DNA of 64,000 nt from CAUZIZ01 sp965222655 (GCA_965222655.1 CBDCUP010000022.1:806001-870000); one strand, 5' to 3'. Positions 17,752 through 26,590 are shown, counted from the first letter of the stretch. Notes: generated by a model from the letters alone, not told the origin. Translations and numbers: made by a program.

Positions 17752-18939
17752 ATGCCATTCATTGAAAGAAATGGAATTCCCATTTGGGGAGAACCACAGG
17801 ACAATGCGGTTGCCCAGATTTCCAATTGTAAGAAGACAGCGGACTACTGTGCTCTTATGGCGGACCATCATCTAGGGTATGCCGTTCCGATTGGTGGAGT
17901 GGTTGCCTACGAGGATCAGGTGAGTCCGTCCGGAGTTGGGTTTGACATCGCCTGTGGAAACAAAGCGGTTCGTCTGGATGCGGATGCCGGGGAGGTGCGC
18001 GCCAGAATCGAGACCATCATGGATGATATCTGGAAAGAGATCTCCTTTGGTGTGGGCAAAAAGAACAAGGAAAGACTGGAGCACGAGCTGTTCGAGGACG
18101 ACCCGGCCTGGGATATCGAGGCGGTGGGTCAGCTGAAGGATCTGGCTCGGAGTCAGTTGGGGACTGTGGGAAGCGGAAATCACTATGTCGATCTGTTCGT
18201 GGATGAATCCGACCGGGTGTGGTGTGGGGTCCATTTCGGATCTCGAGGCGTGGGACACAAGATTGCCACCCACTTCCTTCGCCTGGCAGGAGGCCGGGAT
18301 GGAATGAATGTCGATCCGGCGTTGCTATCCGTGGATAGCCAGGAGGGCCAGGAATACGTGGCAGGGATGAAGCTTGCCGGACGCTATGCCTATGCGGGCC
18401 GTGATTGGGTCTGCTCCAGGGTGGCCTCGATCCTGGGAGCTCATATCCTGGAAGAGGTCCATAACCATCACAACTTCGCCTGGCGAGAGAATCACGGCGG
18501 CAAAGATATGTGGGTGGTGCGCAAAGGAGCGACTCCTGCCTTTCCCGGCCAGAAGGGCTTTGTCGGTGGAAGCATGGGAGATATTTCCGTCATCATTCAG
18601 GGGGTTGAAAGCGAGGAAAGTAAGAAGGCCCTCTATTCGACGGTCCACGGTGCGGGGCGAGTCATGTCGAGACGAGAGGCGGCCGGCAGGTTTCGCTGGA
18701 AGAAAGGCAAGCGCATCAGGATGTCTGAAGGGTCCATCAGCCAGGAGATGATGGTGGACTGGATCTCCAAGGCAGGCGTTGTCTTGCGTGGTGCGGGCAC
18801 AGACGAATCCCCTCACTGCTATAAGCGGCTGCCCGAGGTTCTCGAGTTCCATGAGCCAACCATCGAAGTGCTGCACACACTCCAGCCCATCGGGGTTGCC
18901 ATGGCGGGGTGCGATGAGTTTGATCCTTACAAGGACTGA
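17752..18939 (+). CDS. rtcB: RNA-splicing ligase RtcB
   Basis: A 395-residue cytoplasmic RNA ligase that joins 2',3'-cyclic phosphate or 3'-phosphate ends to 5'-hydroxyl ends using GTP and Mn2+. Metal-site motifs are visible: ADHHLGYAVPIGG, GVGFDIACGN, LGTVGSGNHYVD, VHFGSRGVGHK. The guanylylated histidine lies in STVHGAGRVMSRREA. The C-terminal GTDESPHCYKRLPEVLE block is intact. Length fits the shorter bacterial branch (close to 400). No archease, RtcA or RtcR gene is adjacent. The start MPFIERNGIPIWGE is typical of the branch. Confidence 0.95.
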   Translation: MPFIERNGIPIWGEPQDNAVAQISNCKKTADYCALMADHHLGYAVPIGGVVAYEDQVSPSGVGFDIACGNKAVRLDADAGEVRARIETIMDDIWKEISFGVGKKNKERLEHELFEDDPAWDIEAVGQLKDLARSQLGTVGSGNHYVDLFVDESDRVWCGVHFGSRGVGHKIATHFLRLAGGRDGMNVDPALLSVDSQEGQEYVAGMKLAGRYAYAGRDWVCSRVASILGAHILEEVHNHHNFAWRENHGGKDMWVVRKGATPAFPGQKGFVGGSMGDISVIIQGVESEESKKALYSTVHGAGRVMSRREAAGRFRWKKGKRIRMSEGSISQEMMVDWISKAGVVLRGAGTDESPHCYKRLPEVLEFHEPTIEVLHTLQPIGVAMAGCDEFDPYKD

Positions 18940-19440
18940 AAAAGCAGGAGACTTCGGGTAGAAGAAAGGAGTCTGGCAGAAGTCCACTGAGGCCCGCGCC
19001 TCCGAAGAGGTGCCGTCACTGATCCTGGGGGAAGGCCAACTCCAGCTATTTGTCAGGATCTGGGCTCTTGGTTCTCTGTGAGGGACCCTCACAGTTGCTA
19101 CTCAGTCAGGTCTGGATACCGAGTTTTGGCAAGAGCCACGACTGCAGGACGAACCAGATAGCGATGAAAAGCAGAATTGCCAGAATGTCCATGTTCTTCA
19201 GTCAATATACTGGATACTGGCGGACTCCGTAGGGCAGCAACTGCAGACTGTCAGATATGGATGGGCTCGTCCTTCCCCTATCTCTAGCTTCCAGGACAGA
19301 CTCCAACCGACCTGGGCCCATTCGAGAAAGAGACTTCGTCTAGGACGTGGCGGCGGTCTCCGGGCCGCCGTGGGTCGATCCAAAGGCTCGACAGGAGAAC
19401 TTCGGCCTGGAGACCGAAGCCACGCTTGTCCCTTGTCGTT
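18940..19440. other. Intergenic region with degenerate hairpin repeat
   Basis: About 500 bp with no credible gene. A worn repeat starts with CATTCGAGAAAGAGACTTCG (about 19319) and continues as an imperfect inverted repeat: CGTGGCGGCGGTCTCCGGGC (from 19346) faces a partly complementary arm ending CGAAGCCACG (about 19424). It is a relative of the cleaner copy at 22155-22271. The remainder shows nothing I can name. Confidence 0.5.
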
Positions 19441-19860
19441 TCAGCGTCCGTGGACCAGGAGTTTCTTGCCCGACTTGAAGAGGACTTCAATCTTGTTTCC
19501 CGGCTGGACTTGGCGAACGAACCCAATCCCAAGGCTTTTGTGGTCCACCACCTCGTCGCTCTTGAATCGCTCGGTCATCGAGTAGAGCCTGGCCTCCGGG
19601 TTGTCGTCAGTCGCGAGCAGTCTCTCCCAGCTGGCGTTTTTGCGGTTGAGAGGGCGTGGTGCGGTCGCCTTTCCTTTCGCTGGCCCTCGCTTGACTGGAG
19701 CCAGCCGATAGTTGTGCTGGCTATGGCAGGTGTTGCAATCAACTCGCTTGGGCGAGTCCTTTACCATCGCAATGATGGTGTGCTCCGTTTCCGTTTTACA
19801 TTTCGTACACCAAGCCTCACAAGATTTTCCTACCTGGTAGGGGCTTTCCACCATTCCCAT
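19441..19860 (-). CDS. Small zinc-ribbon protein with CarD/Tudor-like C-terminus
   Basis: A 139-residue cytoplasmic protein. The N-terminal CTKCKTETEH and CNTCHSQH form a four-ligand zinc ribbon. A Lys/Arg/Ala-rich linker follows. The last 50 residues (FKSDEVVDHKSLGIGFV, then NKIEVLFKSGKKLLVHG) look like the beta-barrel of CarD/Tudor-type RNA-polymerase- or nucleic-acid-binding modules. Proteins of this layout occur in many delta/acidobacterial genomes without assigned function. A role in transcription or nucleic-acid binding is inferred only. Confidence 0.7.
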   Translation of the reverse strand: MGMVESPYQVGKSCEAWCTKCKTETEHTIIAMVKDSPKRVDCNTCHSQHNYRLAPVKRGPAKGKATAPRPLNRKNASWERLLATDDNPEARLYSMTERFKSDEVVDHKSLGIGFVRQVQPGNKIEVLFKSGKKLLVHGR

Positions 19861-20276
19861 TCCTCCGCTTGGTCCAGTCCACTGGGAAGCTCACCCTTAA
19901 GTGGCACTGGACTGCCTGTAAAACACTAGAAAGTGACCCGCTCTGCTGTTTTTGTAAGTCAAGCGCCCCACGCGCGAGGAGACGCTGAATTTCGAGGCCG
20001 GTCCGGTGAACCGCGCAGTCTCCGGAATTACCTGGAAAACAGGAAAGCGAAGACCTATATTAACACAGACTCGTCAGGACATTCTGGGGTCCAGTGTTTC
20101 CGAGAAGCTCAACTTCTCCCCAGCCAGTCACTTGGAGCTTACTTCTTTCCTATCGGTCAGAAACCTGGGCCAGGCACCCCTGCCCGAAACTTCCGGTGGA
20201 AGGGATCGCTACGACTGGCTACGATAGAGAATAGGAAGAAAATCTTTTCCGTAGCCGACTCAATCTGGAGGTGACC
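19861..20276. other. Intergenic region without identified genes
   Basis: About 415 bp between divergent genes, presumably holding both promoters. The open frames here show no domain features. Near its right end GGAGGTG (20267-20273) serves as ribosome site for the next gene. Confidence 0.4.
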
Positions 20277-22145
20277 TTGCCCCTGAAGATACTGGCCGCC
20301 GCTCTTTGTCCCTTCTTTCTCCTCACACCGGCGGTTCATTCCCAGGAGTGGTCCCATGTCGGAGGTGATGCCGGCGGCAGCCGCTACTCCTCTCTGAAGC
20401 AAATAACCAGGGAAAATGTCAGCCGGCTCCAGGTCGCCTGGGAGCACGATACGGGTGACTTCAGCGACGGTACCAGGCTCCGCCGCTTCTCGGCCTTCGA
20501 GGCCACCCCGCTGGTGATCGACGGCGTGATGTATGTCAGCACCCCATTCCACCGACTGTTGGCGCTCGACCCGGAGACGGGAGATCGGCTCTGGGTGTTC
20601 GATTCGAAATTCGACAAGACGGCCCGGGTCAGTCTCTACACCAGTCGGGGGCTCGCCTATTGGAGCGGCGCTGAACAAGGGCGGATCTTTCTGGCCGATC
20701 AGATGGGCCGGCTGTTCTCCGTGAACGCCGCCACCGGCAAGCCTGACCCTGAGTTCGCCGACCGGGGGATGCTGGACCTCAGACGGGGAATGACCGAGAA
20801 ATTCCCCGATCTTCGCTACTACCTTACTTCGCCCGTAGCGGTGTGCGGAGATGTGGTGATCGCAGGGAGCCGGGTGAGCGATAGCGATCCCCAGGGTCCA
20901 CCGGGAGATATCCGGGGTTTCGATGCCCGAACCGGAAAGGAGCTCTGGCGTTTTCACTCCGTGCCTCGGCCGGGTGAATTCGGCCACGAGACCTGGGAGG
21001 GTGACTCCTGGAAGGATCGGTCCGGGGTGAATGCCTGGTCCCTTCTGAGCGTGGATGAGACTCGGGGGATGGTCTTTGTTCCCCTGACCTCACCCGGCAC
21101 CGATTTCTACGGAGGAGACCGCAAAGGCGCCAACCTGTTCTCCAACTGCGTGGTCGCCCTCGATTGTAAGACCGGACGCAGGCGCTGGCATTTCCAGACC
21201 ATCCGCCACGACCTCTGGGACTATGATCTACCCGCACAACCGAACCTGGTGACCGTGCGTCGCGACGGCCGGGAGATCCCCGCAGTTGCCCAGATAACCA
21301 AGGTAGGTTTCGTCTATCTGCTGGATCGGCTCACCGGCCGGCCCCTCTTCGAGGTCCAGGAACGCACTGTGCCCCGCAGTAAGATTCCCGGCGAACATTC
21401 CTTTCCGACGCAGCCCTTTCCGCTGAAACCTCCCCCTTTTGCCCGGCAGACCATGACCCTGGATGACATCACGGATGTCACACCGGAGTCCCGGGCTGAG
21501 TGCCTGGAGATGGTGAAGGACGCCCAGGTGGAGAGCCCCTTGTTTCGTCCCATTGGCACCGGGCTCACCGTCATGTTCCCCGGCACCAATGGGGGAGCGA
21601 ACTGGGGCGGCGCCTCCTTCGACCCCGTCACTGGGGTCCTCTACGTCAACTCCATGGATCTGGGTGGTCTGTACCGGATGGTCAAGCGTCCTCCGGACTC
21701 CAAGACACCGTACCGGGTGCGGGGCACCAAATGGGAACGTTTCTGGGACTCGAACCAGTATCCCTGCCAGAAGCCACCCTGGGGCTCGCTGACGGCCATC
21801 GACCTGGAAACCGGTGAGTTTCGCTGGCAGTCGACCCTGGGGGTCGTGGATGAGCTCATACAGCGTGGAGTTCCCAAGACGGGTGCTCCCAACCTGGGAG
21901 GCCCCATCGTCACCGCCGGGGGCCTGGTCTTCATCGCGGCCACCAATGACAAGCGGTTCCGGGCTTTCGACAAGGACACAGGAGAGGAACTGTGGGTCAC
22001 CAGACTACCGGAGAGTGGCCACGCCACCCCCATGACCTACCTGGGCAGGAAGACCGGTAAGCAGTTCCTGGTCATCGCAGCCGGTGGGGGCAACGACTAC
22101 AACAAGACCGCTGGGGGAAAGCTCGTCGCCTTCACGTTGCCGTAA
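20277..22145 (+). CDS. PQQ-dependent dehydrogenase (quinoprotein glucose dehydrogenase-like)
   Basis: A periplasmic quinoprotein of about 622 residues. I prefer a TTG start at 20277, because the GGAGGTG ribosome site at 20267-20273 overlaps the GTG at 20271. A signal peptide follows (LAAALCPFFLLTPAVHS). The propeller begins EWSHVGGDAGGSRYSSLKQI and includes the family motifs TPLVIDGVMYVSTP, ALDPETGDRLW, RHDLWDYDLPAQPNLV, GANWGGASFDPVTGVLYVN and GGPIVTAGGLVFIAAT. These match soluble GDH/alcohol dehydrogenase-like quinoproteins. No cytochrome domain is fused. The substrate (sugar or alcohol) is unknown, and no PQQ synthesis genes are in the window. Confidence 0.88.
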   Translation: MPLKILAAALCPFFLLTPAVHSQEWSHVGGDAGGSRYSSLKQITRENVSRLQVAWEHDTGDFSDGTRLRRFSAFEATPLVIDGVMYVSTPFHRLLALDPETGDRLWVFDSKFDKTARVSLYTSRGLAYWSGAEQGRIFLADQMGRLFSVNAATGKPDPEFADRGMLDLRRGMTEKFPDLRYYLTSPVAVCGDVVIAGSRVSDSDPQGPPGDIRGFDARTGKELWRFHSVPRPGEFGHETWEGDSWKDRSGVNAWSLLSVDETRGMVFVPLTSPGTDFYGGDRKGANLFSNCVVALDCKTGRRRWHFQTIRHDLWDYDLPAQPNLVTVRRDGREIPAVAQITKVGFVYLLDRLTGRPLFEVQERTVPRSKIPGEHSFPTQPFPLKPPPFARQTMTLDDITDVTPESRAECLEMVKDAQVESPLFRPIGTGLTVMFPGTNGGANWGGASFDPVTGVLYVNSMDLGGLYRMVKRPPDSKTPYRVRGTKWERFWDSNQYPCQKPPWGSLTAIDLETGEFRWQSTLGVVDELIQRGVPKTGAPNLGGPIVTAGGLVFIAATNDKRFRAFDKDTGEELWVTRLPESGHATPMTYLGRKTGKQFLVIAAGGGNDYNKTAGGKLVAFTLP

Positions 22146-22154
22146 CGGAAGCTA

Positions 22155-22271
22155 GCCGGATCATTCGAGAAAGAAACTTGGGTCGAGGGACGTGGCGGTG
22201 GCCTCCGGGCCGCCGTGTCTTTTCCTTCGAGCCTTTGGCCCGAAAACGGCGGCCTGGAGGCCACCGCCACG
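22155..22271. repeat. Repeat unit: conserved 25-mer plus 26-bp-arm hairpin
   Basis: The first 25 bp (starting GCCGGATCATTCGAGAAAG) are identical to 8183-8207. They are followed by an inverted repeat: CGTGGCGGTGGCCTCCGGGC... at 22191-22216 pairs with 22246-22271 with one mismatch over 26 bp, around a 29-nt loop. The unit sits 10 bp after the stop of the quinoprotein gene and could act as a transcript-end hairpin, but its relatives elsewhere suggest a dispersed element. Confidence 0.7.
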
Positions 22272-22303
22272 GTCGGAAGATCGCCGCTTCTTGCGAATGG
22301 GCG

Positions 22304-23137
22304 TTACATCTCGATGTTGAAGATCGGAGTGCTAAGGGAGCTGCCATCCGAGCCCTCGAAACGCAACTGGACCTCGTACCACGCCACCTCCTTCCAGTCG
22401 GAGTAGAAAGCGAACTCAACCCGGACAGCTGAGTCTTCGGGGACGATGATAGGCGGGTCCAGGGGCAGCCGCAGAAACTTGTCCTGCTGTTGCTGGTAAA
22501 TCGCCGCTTCGGACAAGTTCAAGGCATATCGGGCCGGGGCGTCCGGCATCCCATACGTCAGCCTCTCCTCAGGAGCATCCGTGGGCAGATCGGTGCGAAG
22601 AAGTATCAACTCGAGGCTCGATACCGCCAGGGTTCCCCCGCCATTGTTCGAAATAGTGGCTTCGAAAACGGGAGCCAATTCGCCGCTGATCGGACAGGGC
22701 CGTTCCGGTAGAGATTCGAGAAAGCGATTCGCTGTCTCCTGCTGCCATGCCTCGAGAGCTTCCTCGCCCAACTCGTCACCTTGTGCCTCTAGATCGAGGA
22801 GTTCTTGCTGCTCGCGGACGTAGGCGTCAATCTTGTCCTGAACACACCAGTAGTCATCCTTTGGCACCACCAGCAACCGAGAGGACTCACCCTGAAGGGC
22901 ATACATGGAGTTCTCTTCGACGAACCCAAACTGCCGGAGCTCGAAGTTTGCCTCCGGTGAGCCTGGACTGGCCGGGCTGGAAAGCAGGAAACCCAACAGG
23001 ATCCCGACCAGAAGAGCCCCTGACCCAATGAGCGCACTGGCTAGAAACGTTTTCCGAGATGTCTGCTCGCTCTCGTTCAAGATCGGGGAAGGCCTCCCTT
23101 CGAAGGAGTTCTCATCGAGTCTCTCGCTGCCGATCAC
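22304..23137 (-). CDS. Hypothetical single-pass membrane protein
   Basis: A 277-residue protein. The N-terminal 28 residues are polar, followed by one transmembrane helix (about 29-52, FLASALIGSGALLVGILLGF). The remainder is probably extracytoplasmic. It has an acidic, glutamate-rich helical segment (DKIDAYVREQQELLDLEAQ) and a beta-rich C-terminal half with VFEATISNNGGGTLAVSSLE and VRVEFAFYSDWKEVAWYEVQ, which suggests an Ig- or FixG-like fold. I recognise no family. Confidence 0.65.
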   Translation of the reverse strand: MIGSERLDENSFEGRPSPILNESEQTSRKTFLASALIGSGALLVGILLGFLLSSPASPGSPEANFELRQFGFVEENSMYALQGESSRLLVVPKDDYWCVQDKIDAYVREQQELLDLEAQGDELGEEALEAWQQETANRFLESLPERPCPISGELAPVFEATISNNGGGTLAVSSLELILLRTDLPTDAPEERLTYGMPDAPARYALNLSEAAIYQQQQDKFLRLPLDPPIIVPEDSAVRVEFAFYSDWKEVAWYEVQLRFEGSDGSSLSTPIFNIEM

Positions 23138-23712
23138 GCATGCCGTCTGAAGTTCCGGGGCATGCGGACTGTACCTTCACCATTCTGAGGCACTGCTGAA
23201 GACAATGCGAATCTTTCCTGCCGTGGCTTCGCAGACGTTCAGACGTGCGACGAATTGAATCTGCCGTCAGACGGCGTCCCGCGGGATGCCGTCTGCCAGT
23301 TGCCGCCTCGAAGAAGTGCAGGTTCTCATGGGGAATTGAGATAGAAACGGTCTCACCGGCCTTCACCGGAGAGTCGAGGTCCGCACCAACCTTTTCGCGA
23401 TGTAGTTAGGACTAAGCGTCCGGTAGAGTAGCAGCAATTCCAGAAGGTCGTCTACTCTGAAGCAGAGGCGGAGGTAACGCCAATGCCGGATCATTCACGA
23501 AAGAAACTTTGGTTGTCTCTAGCCGGGCACATCGATAGCAGCGTGTCGGTTGTAGGATGGGCACTCCTGCCTTGGCACAAGCCACCAGAGGTTGTCAGGA
23601 AGTTTCGTCGGTCCATTGAAGTTACCTTTCCCAAACAACACGTTGCCTTTTTCGCTTCTGCCCTGGTGGAATATGCTACTTTTGACTCGTTACCGCAATC
23701 AGGAGAGTACTC
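23138..23712. other. Intergenic region with palindrome and repeat 25-mer
   Basis: No credible gene. A 28-bp palindrome at 23268-23295 (CAGACGGCGTCCC, two bases, then GGGATGCCGTCTG; one mismatch) lies upstream of the minus-strand membrane protein gene. The 25-mer repeat (23 of 25 matches to 8183-8207) occurs at 23485-23509. The open frame 23483-23716 is built on that repeat and is not a gene. Confidence 0.5.
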
Positions 23713-24438
23713 ATGAGTCTGTCGGGCAAACGGGCTGTCGTCACGGGCAGCACCAGAGGGATCGGGTTTGCTGTTGCTCGCTCGCTCGTCCGCGAGGGCG
23801 TGGGAGTAATGGTCACTTCGAGGAACGGAACAGCGATCGGAGAGGCGGTCTCATCGCTCCGTGGGCTGGGCGGCGGACCGGTGTTTGGGCAAGTCTGCGA
23901 TGTGCGGGACCCTGAGCAGGTCCGGGCGCTCGTCGGCTCTTGCGTCGCTCAACTCGGAGGAATCGACATTCTGGTCAACAACGCTGCCGCTGCTCGAGCC
24001 AGTAAGCATGTCGACGAGATAACGATCGAGGAGTGGAGAGCGACGATCGGCACCAACCTGGACGGCGTCTTCTATGGCTGTCACTTCGCCGTCCCAGAGA
24101 TGAAGAAGACCGGTGGGGGCTTCATCATCATCAACATCAGCAGCCTCGCCGGCAAGAATGCCTTCCCTGGAGGCTCTGCCTACAACGCCTCCAAGTTCGC
24201 TCTGACTGGATTCAGCGAGGCTTTGATGGAGGAGGTCAGGCACCACGACATCCGAGTCGCCTATGTCATGCCAGGCAGTGTCGATACCCGGTCCGCTTCG
24301 CCTGCAGATGAGGCAGAGGCGTCCTGGAAGATGGCTTCCGAGGACGTGGCCGAGGTGGTCATCAGCACCTTGAAGCAGCATCCGCGGTGTCTGGTAAGCC
24401 GGGTTGAGATGCGACCTTCGAAGCCCAAGAAGAGTTGA
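23713..24438 (+). CDS. SDR-family NAD(P)-dependent oxidoreductase
   Basis: A 241-residue classical short-chain dehydrogenase. The cofactor motif GSTRGIGFAVA is at the N-terminus, NNAAA follows the fourth strand, and the catalytic set is Ser in IINISSLAGKNAF plus YNASK. The PGSVDT block is present. Sequence around 36-40 lacks an obvious NADP-specific Arg pair beyond TSRNG, where the Arg suggests NADP(H). An AGGAG ribosome site precedes the ATG. The coding end is intact, immediately followed by remnants of a toxin-antitoxin locus. Substrate unknown. Confidence 0.92.
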   Translation: MSLSGKRAVVTGSTRGIGFAVARSLVREGVGVMVTSRNGTAIGEAVSSLRGLGGGPVFGQVCDVRDPEQVRALVGSCVAQLGGIDILVNNAAAARASKHVDEITIEEWRATIGTNLDGVFYGCHFAVPEMKKTGGGFIIINISSLAGKNAFPGGSAYNASKFALTGFSEALMEEVRHHDIRVAYVMPGSVDTRSASPADEAEASWKMASEDVAEVVISTLKQHPRCLVSRVEMRPSKPKKS

Positions 24439-24452
24439 TTCCAGCAGGTCCG

Positions 24453-24599
24453 CCCTCGCTCATGGTGGACGTGATGGGCGTCTCCAAGCGCAATCAGAAC
24501 ATTCACGTCGAGCAGATACATCGGAGATCAGATACCCAGGTCGTCGATCATCTCATAAATCATCTCACTGGTTACAATGGTGGTTCCCGATTTCTTGAG
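24453..24599 (-). pseudogene. Remnant of a PIN toxin-antitoxin pair
   Basis: On the minus strand, 24599-24528 reads LKKSGTTIVTSEMIYEMIDD followed by LGI and a stop, the C-terminus of an antitoxin. Seven bases later an ATG at 24521 begins MYLLDVNVLIALGDAHHVHH, the N-terminus of a PIN-domain toxin with its first catalytic Asp. The PIN sequence is lost within about 25 residues, near the 3' end of the SDR gene. Both ends are truncated, so the locus is dead. The first part is too short for ordinary ORF calling. Confidence 0.7.
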
Positions 24600-24600
24600 G

Positions 24601-24822
24601 TGACCTCTCCACCGCCTGAAGGCGGTGGATTCGACCTGCGACTAAAGTCGCCTAAAGACCTCGCCTCCGATGCAGGCGACTCGCTTGATCGCCTGTCTCA
24701 CTCGGCTCGGCGCCCACTTCCCTGACTCGCCGAGCAAGCCGTACTCTAGCCTCTTACCTTCCCTACGCACACCGGCTTGCTGTCACAAGCCTCCTGAAGG
24801 CTTCGCCTAAAGGCGAGGGGGT
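24601..24822. repeat. Cluster of small TGAA/TAAA-loop hairpins
   Basis: A non-coding stretch with several tight hairpins: CCACCGCC-TGAA-GGCGGTGG (24609-24628), GCGAC-TAAA-GTCGC (24638-24651), and a CGCC-TAAA-GGCG stem near 24804-24815. GCCTGAAGGC-type stems of this kind are common in the 3' non-coding ends of IS200/IS605-type elements, where TnpB guide RNAs are encoded. No tnpA or tnpB is present, so identification as a relic IS end is tentative. Confidence 0.4.
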
Positions 24823-25027
24823 TCACCCATCCCCGAGTGGGACCCTAAGGACGGGCAGGCCGTGCTTGTCGATAGTGAAACAAGCTTCTTCGCCAGGCGA
24901 GCTGATGGCGCCCTGGATCTCTCTCCAGGGCGTGCGCGACCATAGCCCTGAGGGTCGTTCGGCGTCGCGCAGCCACGGCCTTGGCCTCAATGAGCAAAGC
25001 GTCGGGGAGATCGATCGTCGTTTTCAT
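24823..25027 (-). pseudogene. Frameshifted antitoxin (VapB/DUF2191-like)
   Basis: The open 60-residue frame starts MKTTIDLPDALLIEAKAVAA, a typical ribbon-helix-helix antitoxin N-terminus, and keeps homology through MVAHALER. In the alternate frame the sequence continues AISSPGEEACFTIDKHGLPV and LRVPLGDG to a stop at 24823-24825. HGLPVLR is the usual antitoxin tail. The break is in a GA-repeat (24916-24926 on the plus strand); two extra bases would restore one protein of about 68 residues. No cognate toxin follows. Confidence 0.7.
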
Positions 25028-25426
25028 GATATGGGGAATAATACGGTCTTACGGTCAAATAGAGCAAGCTTGCTTCTGTGTACTAGCGGCGACGTCGGTG
25101 CCAGCCCTGTGTTGGTCCCTTCAACCCACGGTTCTGGACGGTCGGGCATAGGGGTGCTCTCTTCATGATCCAGCGAATCGTTTCTCGAAGCGGCTTTTAG
25201 TCATGTTGGCTTGTGCGGACCGCCCAGTATAGGATCGGTGGAGGAATTGAGAGCAGGAAAGCCTATTGGCGTTGTTTTGACGAACTGGGCCGGCGTCATC
25301 GATTTACCAAGTGGATCGAATACTCCGAATCTGAAGCTGAGGTAGGTGCAGATAAGGAATAGGCCATCGTGAGGGTTCGCCGCAGGATACGAACAAGCAC
25401 CAAGCGGGAGACACAAAGGGGGCGAA
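25028..25426. other. Intergenic region, no gene assigned
   Basis: About 400 bp between the decayed antitoxin and the PIN toxin. The minus-strand frame 25201-25458 encodes a Pro-rich peptide (LGKSMTPAQFVKTTPIGFPA) that might be a gene scrap but matches nothing I know. Confidence 0.35.
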
Positions 25427-25819
25427 TCACCACACTGATTTGAGCTGGGCAAAGGCACGCATGGCTCTATCGGCAGTGGCCAGGACCATGTCCTCGACCA
25501 GGGCGGTGGCTACCAGGAATCGATCCGCGGGATCAACCGAGTCAAAGCCGGCCAGATCCTCACTCTTGAAAGCGATCTCATGGCTAAGCGGTGCCATTAC
25601 AGTGTTCGATAGCTTCAACGCTTTTGCCACCCAGCTCCCGGCATCTGGGCTTAGGTGCAGTCTTCCTTTTCGAGCCAGGACGAGCGTCTCCCAGACTGAG
25701 ATAGGCGAGAGACAGAGCTGATGGGTAGGGTCGGAAAGCTGCTTCGAGACTTCGTCGCTCAATCGCTCCGGCTCGAGCAGCCTCCAGATCCAGACGTGGG
25801 TATCCAGCAGCAGCCGCAT
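25427..25819 (-). CDS. vapC: PIN-domain ribonuclease toxin (VapC-like)
   Basis: A 130-residue toxin starting MRLLLDTHVWIWRLL. The acidic active-site residues are visible: Asp in LLLDTH, Glu in SVWETLVL, Asp in SVDPADRFLVATA and Asp in LATADRAM. This branch (DTHVWIW, DPADR) normally pairs with Phd-type antitoxins, as here. The start codon overlaps the antitoxin stop (ATGA at 25819), which argues for this start over the ATG 18 bases upstream. VapC toxins cleave tRNA or rRNA and are neutralised by the antitoxin. Confidence 0.9.
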   Translation of the reverse strand: MRLLLDTHVWIWRLLEPERLSDEVSKQLSDPTHQLCLSPISVWETLVLARKGRLHLSPDAGSWVAKALKLSNTVMAPLSHEIAFKSEDLAGFDSVDPADRFLVATALVEDMVLATADRAMRAFAQLKSVW

Positions 25820-26055
25820 CACCGAAGAGCTTCCCACTCACCCTTTTCTATGACCGGTTCGACTAGGTCTCCGAGGATTGACCCTGTGCCACGCATGGCA
25901 CCAGCCCAATCCGCCTCCCTGGTCCGCGGTACGGGAGCAAGTTGCGCCACTGGATCGCCTCGTTTGGTGATGACGATCGTCTCTCCCGTCTCGCGTACCT
26001 CGTCCAACACTCGCAGACAGGTTTGCTTGAACTCACCTGCGGCGATCGTTTTCAT
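25819..26055 (-). CDS. Phd/YefM-type antitoxin
   Basis: A 78-residue DNA-binding antitoxin: MKTIAAGEFKQTCLRVLDEV, then GETIVITKRGDPVAQLAPV, the standard Phd fold, and a C-terminal toxin-binding tail ending KGEWEALR. The long frame extends upstream to 26493 but only this part has family features. The promoter and a perfect 19-bp palindrome lie just upstream (26063-26087), so autoregulation is likely. Confidence 0.9.
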   Translation of the reverse strand: MKTIAAGEFKQTCLRVLDEVRETGETIVITKRGDPVAQLAPVPRTREADWAGAMRGTGSILGDLVEPVIEKGEWEALR

Positions 26056-26062
26056 GTCACTG

Positions 26063-26087
26063 ATTATACCATAGACATTGTCTATGG
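26063..26087 (-). promoter_or_regulatory. Antitoxin promoter -10 box with overlapping operator
   Basis: On the minus strand a perfect TATAAT (26068-26063) lies 7 bases before the antitoxin ATG and directly follows the palindrome CCATAGACATTGTCTATGG (26069-26087, perfect with a central T). The -35 region is weak. With the -10 so close to the ATG, the transcript may be nearly leaderless. The dyad is well placed for the Phd-type antitoxin to block RNA polymerase. Confidence 0.75.
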
Positions 26088-26143
26088 ACAGCAGAGTCGT
26101 GCGCCCTCCAATCAAATCCTGACGGTCGAAGAGCCAGCCCAGG

Positions 26144-26590
26144 ATGGAAACTGACCCTCTCTTCAGAGGCCAGCGTGTGTTCGTGGCCGACCGAGAGAAC
26201 AATCGGCTGCAGATCCTTTCAACCGACGGCGTGTTTCTGGAGCAGTGGACCGATGTGGCACGTCCCACCAATATCTTCATCGATGCGCAGGACAACGTCT
26301 TTGTATCCGAGGCGGGAATGCGGGTGGGTCTGTTTCCCTGGATGGAGCCGGATCTGGCTGCGACCGGCGGTCGTGTCAGCATCTTCAGCAAACAAGGTAG
26401 CTTGCTGGCACGTTGGGGTGGCGGTGACGATCCCTGCGCTCCGACGGACTTTTTCGTCCTGCACGACGTCTGGATCGATTCCCGTGACAGCATCTATATT
26501 GGCGAGGTCACCTGGGCTGGCGGCGGTAACCTCGGGATGGTGCCGAAGGACTGCCCACGGCTCAGAAAGTATGAGAGGGTAGCGCAGTGA
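26144..26590 (+). pseudogene. 5'-truncated NHL-repeat beta-propeller
   Basis: The frame from about 26170 reads RVFVADRENNRLQILSTDGV, then IFIDAQDNVFVSEAG and SIYIGEVTWAGGGN, ending RKYERV. This is the last half of a six-bladed NHL propeller of the peptidyl-glycine-lyase-like type, normally about 300 residues. The N-terminal half and any signal peptide are missing, and the upstream DNA is the toxin-antitoxin operon. An ATG at 26144 exists but has no clear ribosome site. Confidence 0.7.

Noticed and set aside
23483..23716. Plus-strand ORF of 77 codons
   Set aside because: Begins inside the dispersed 25-mer repeat and has no family or ribosome site.
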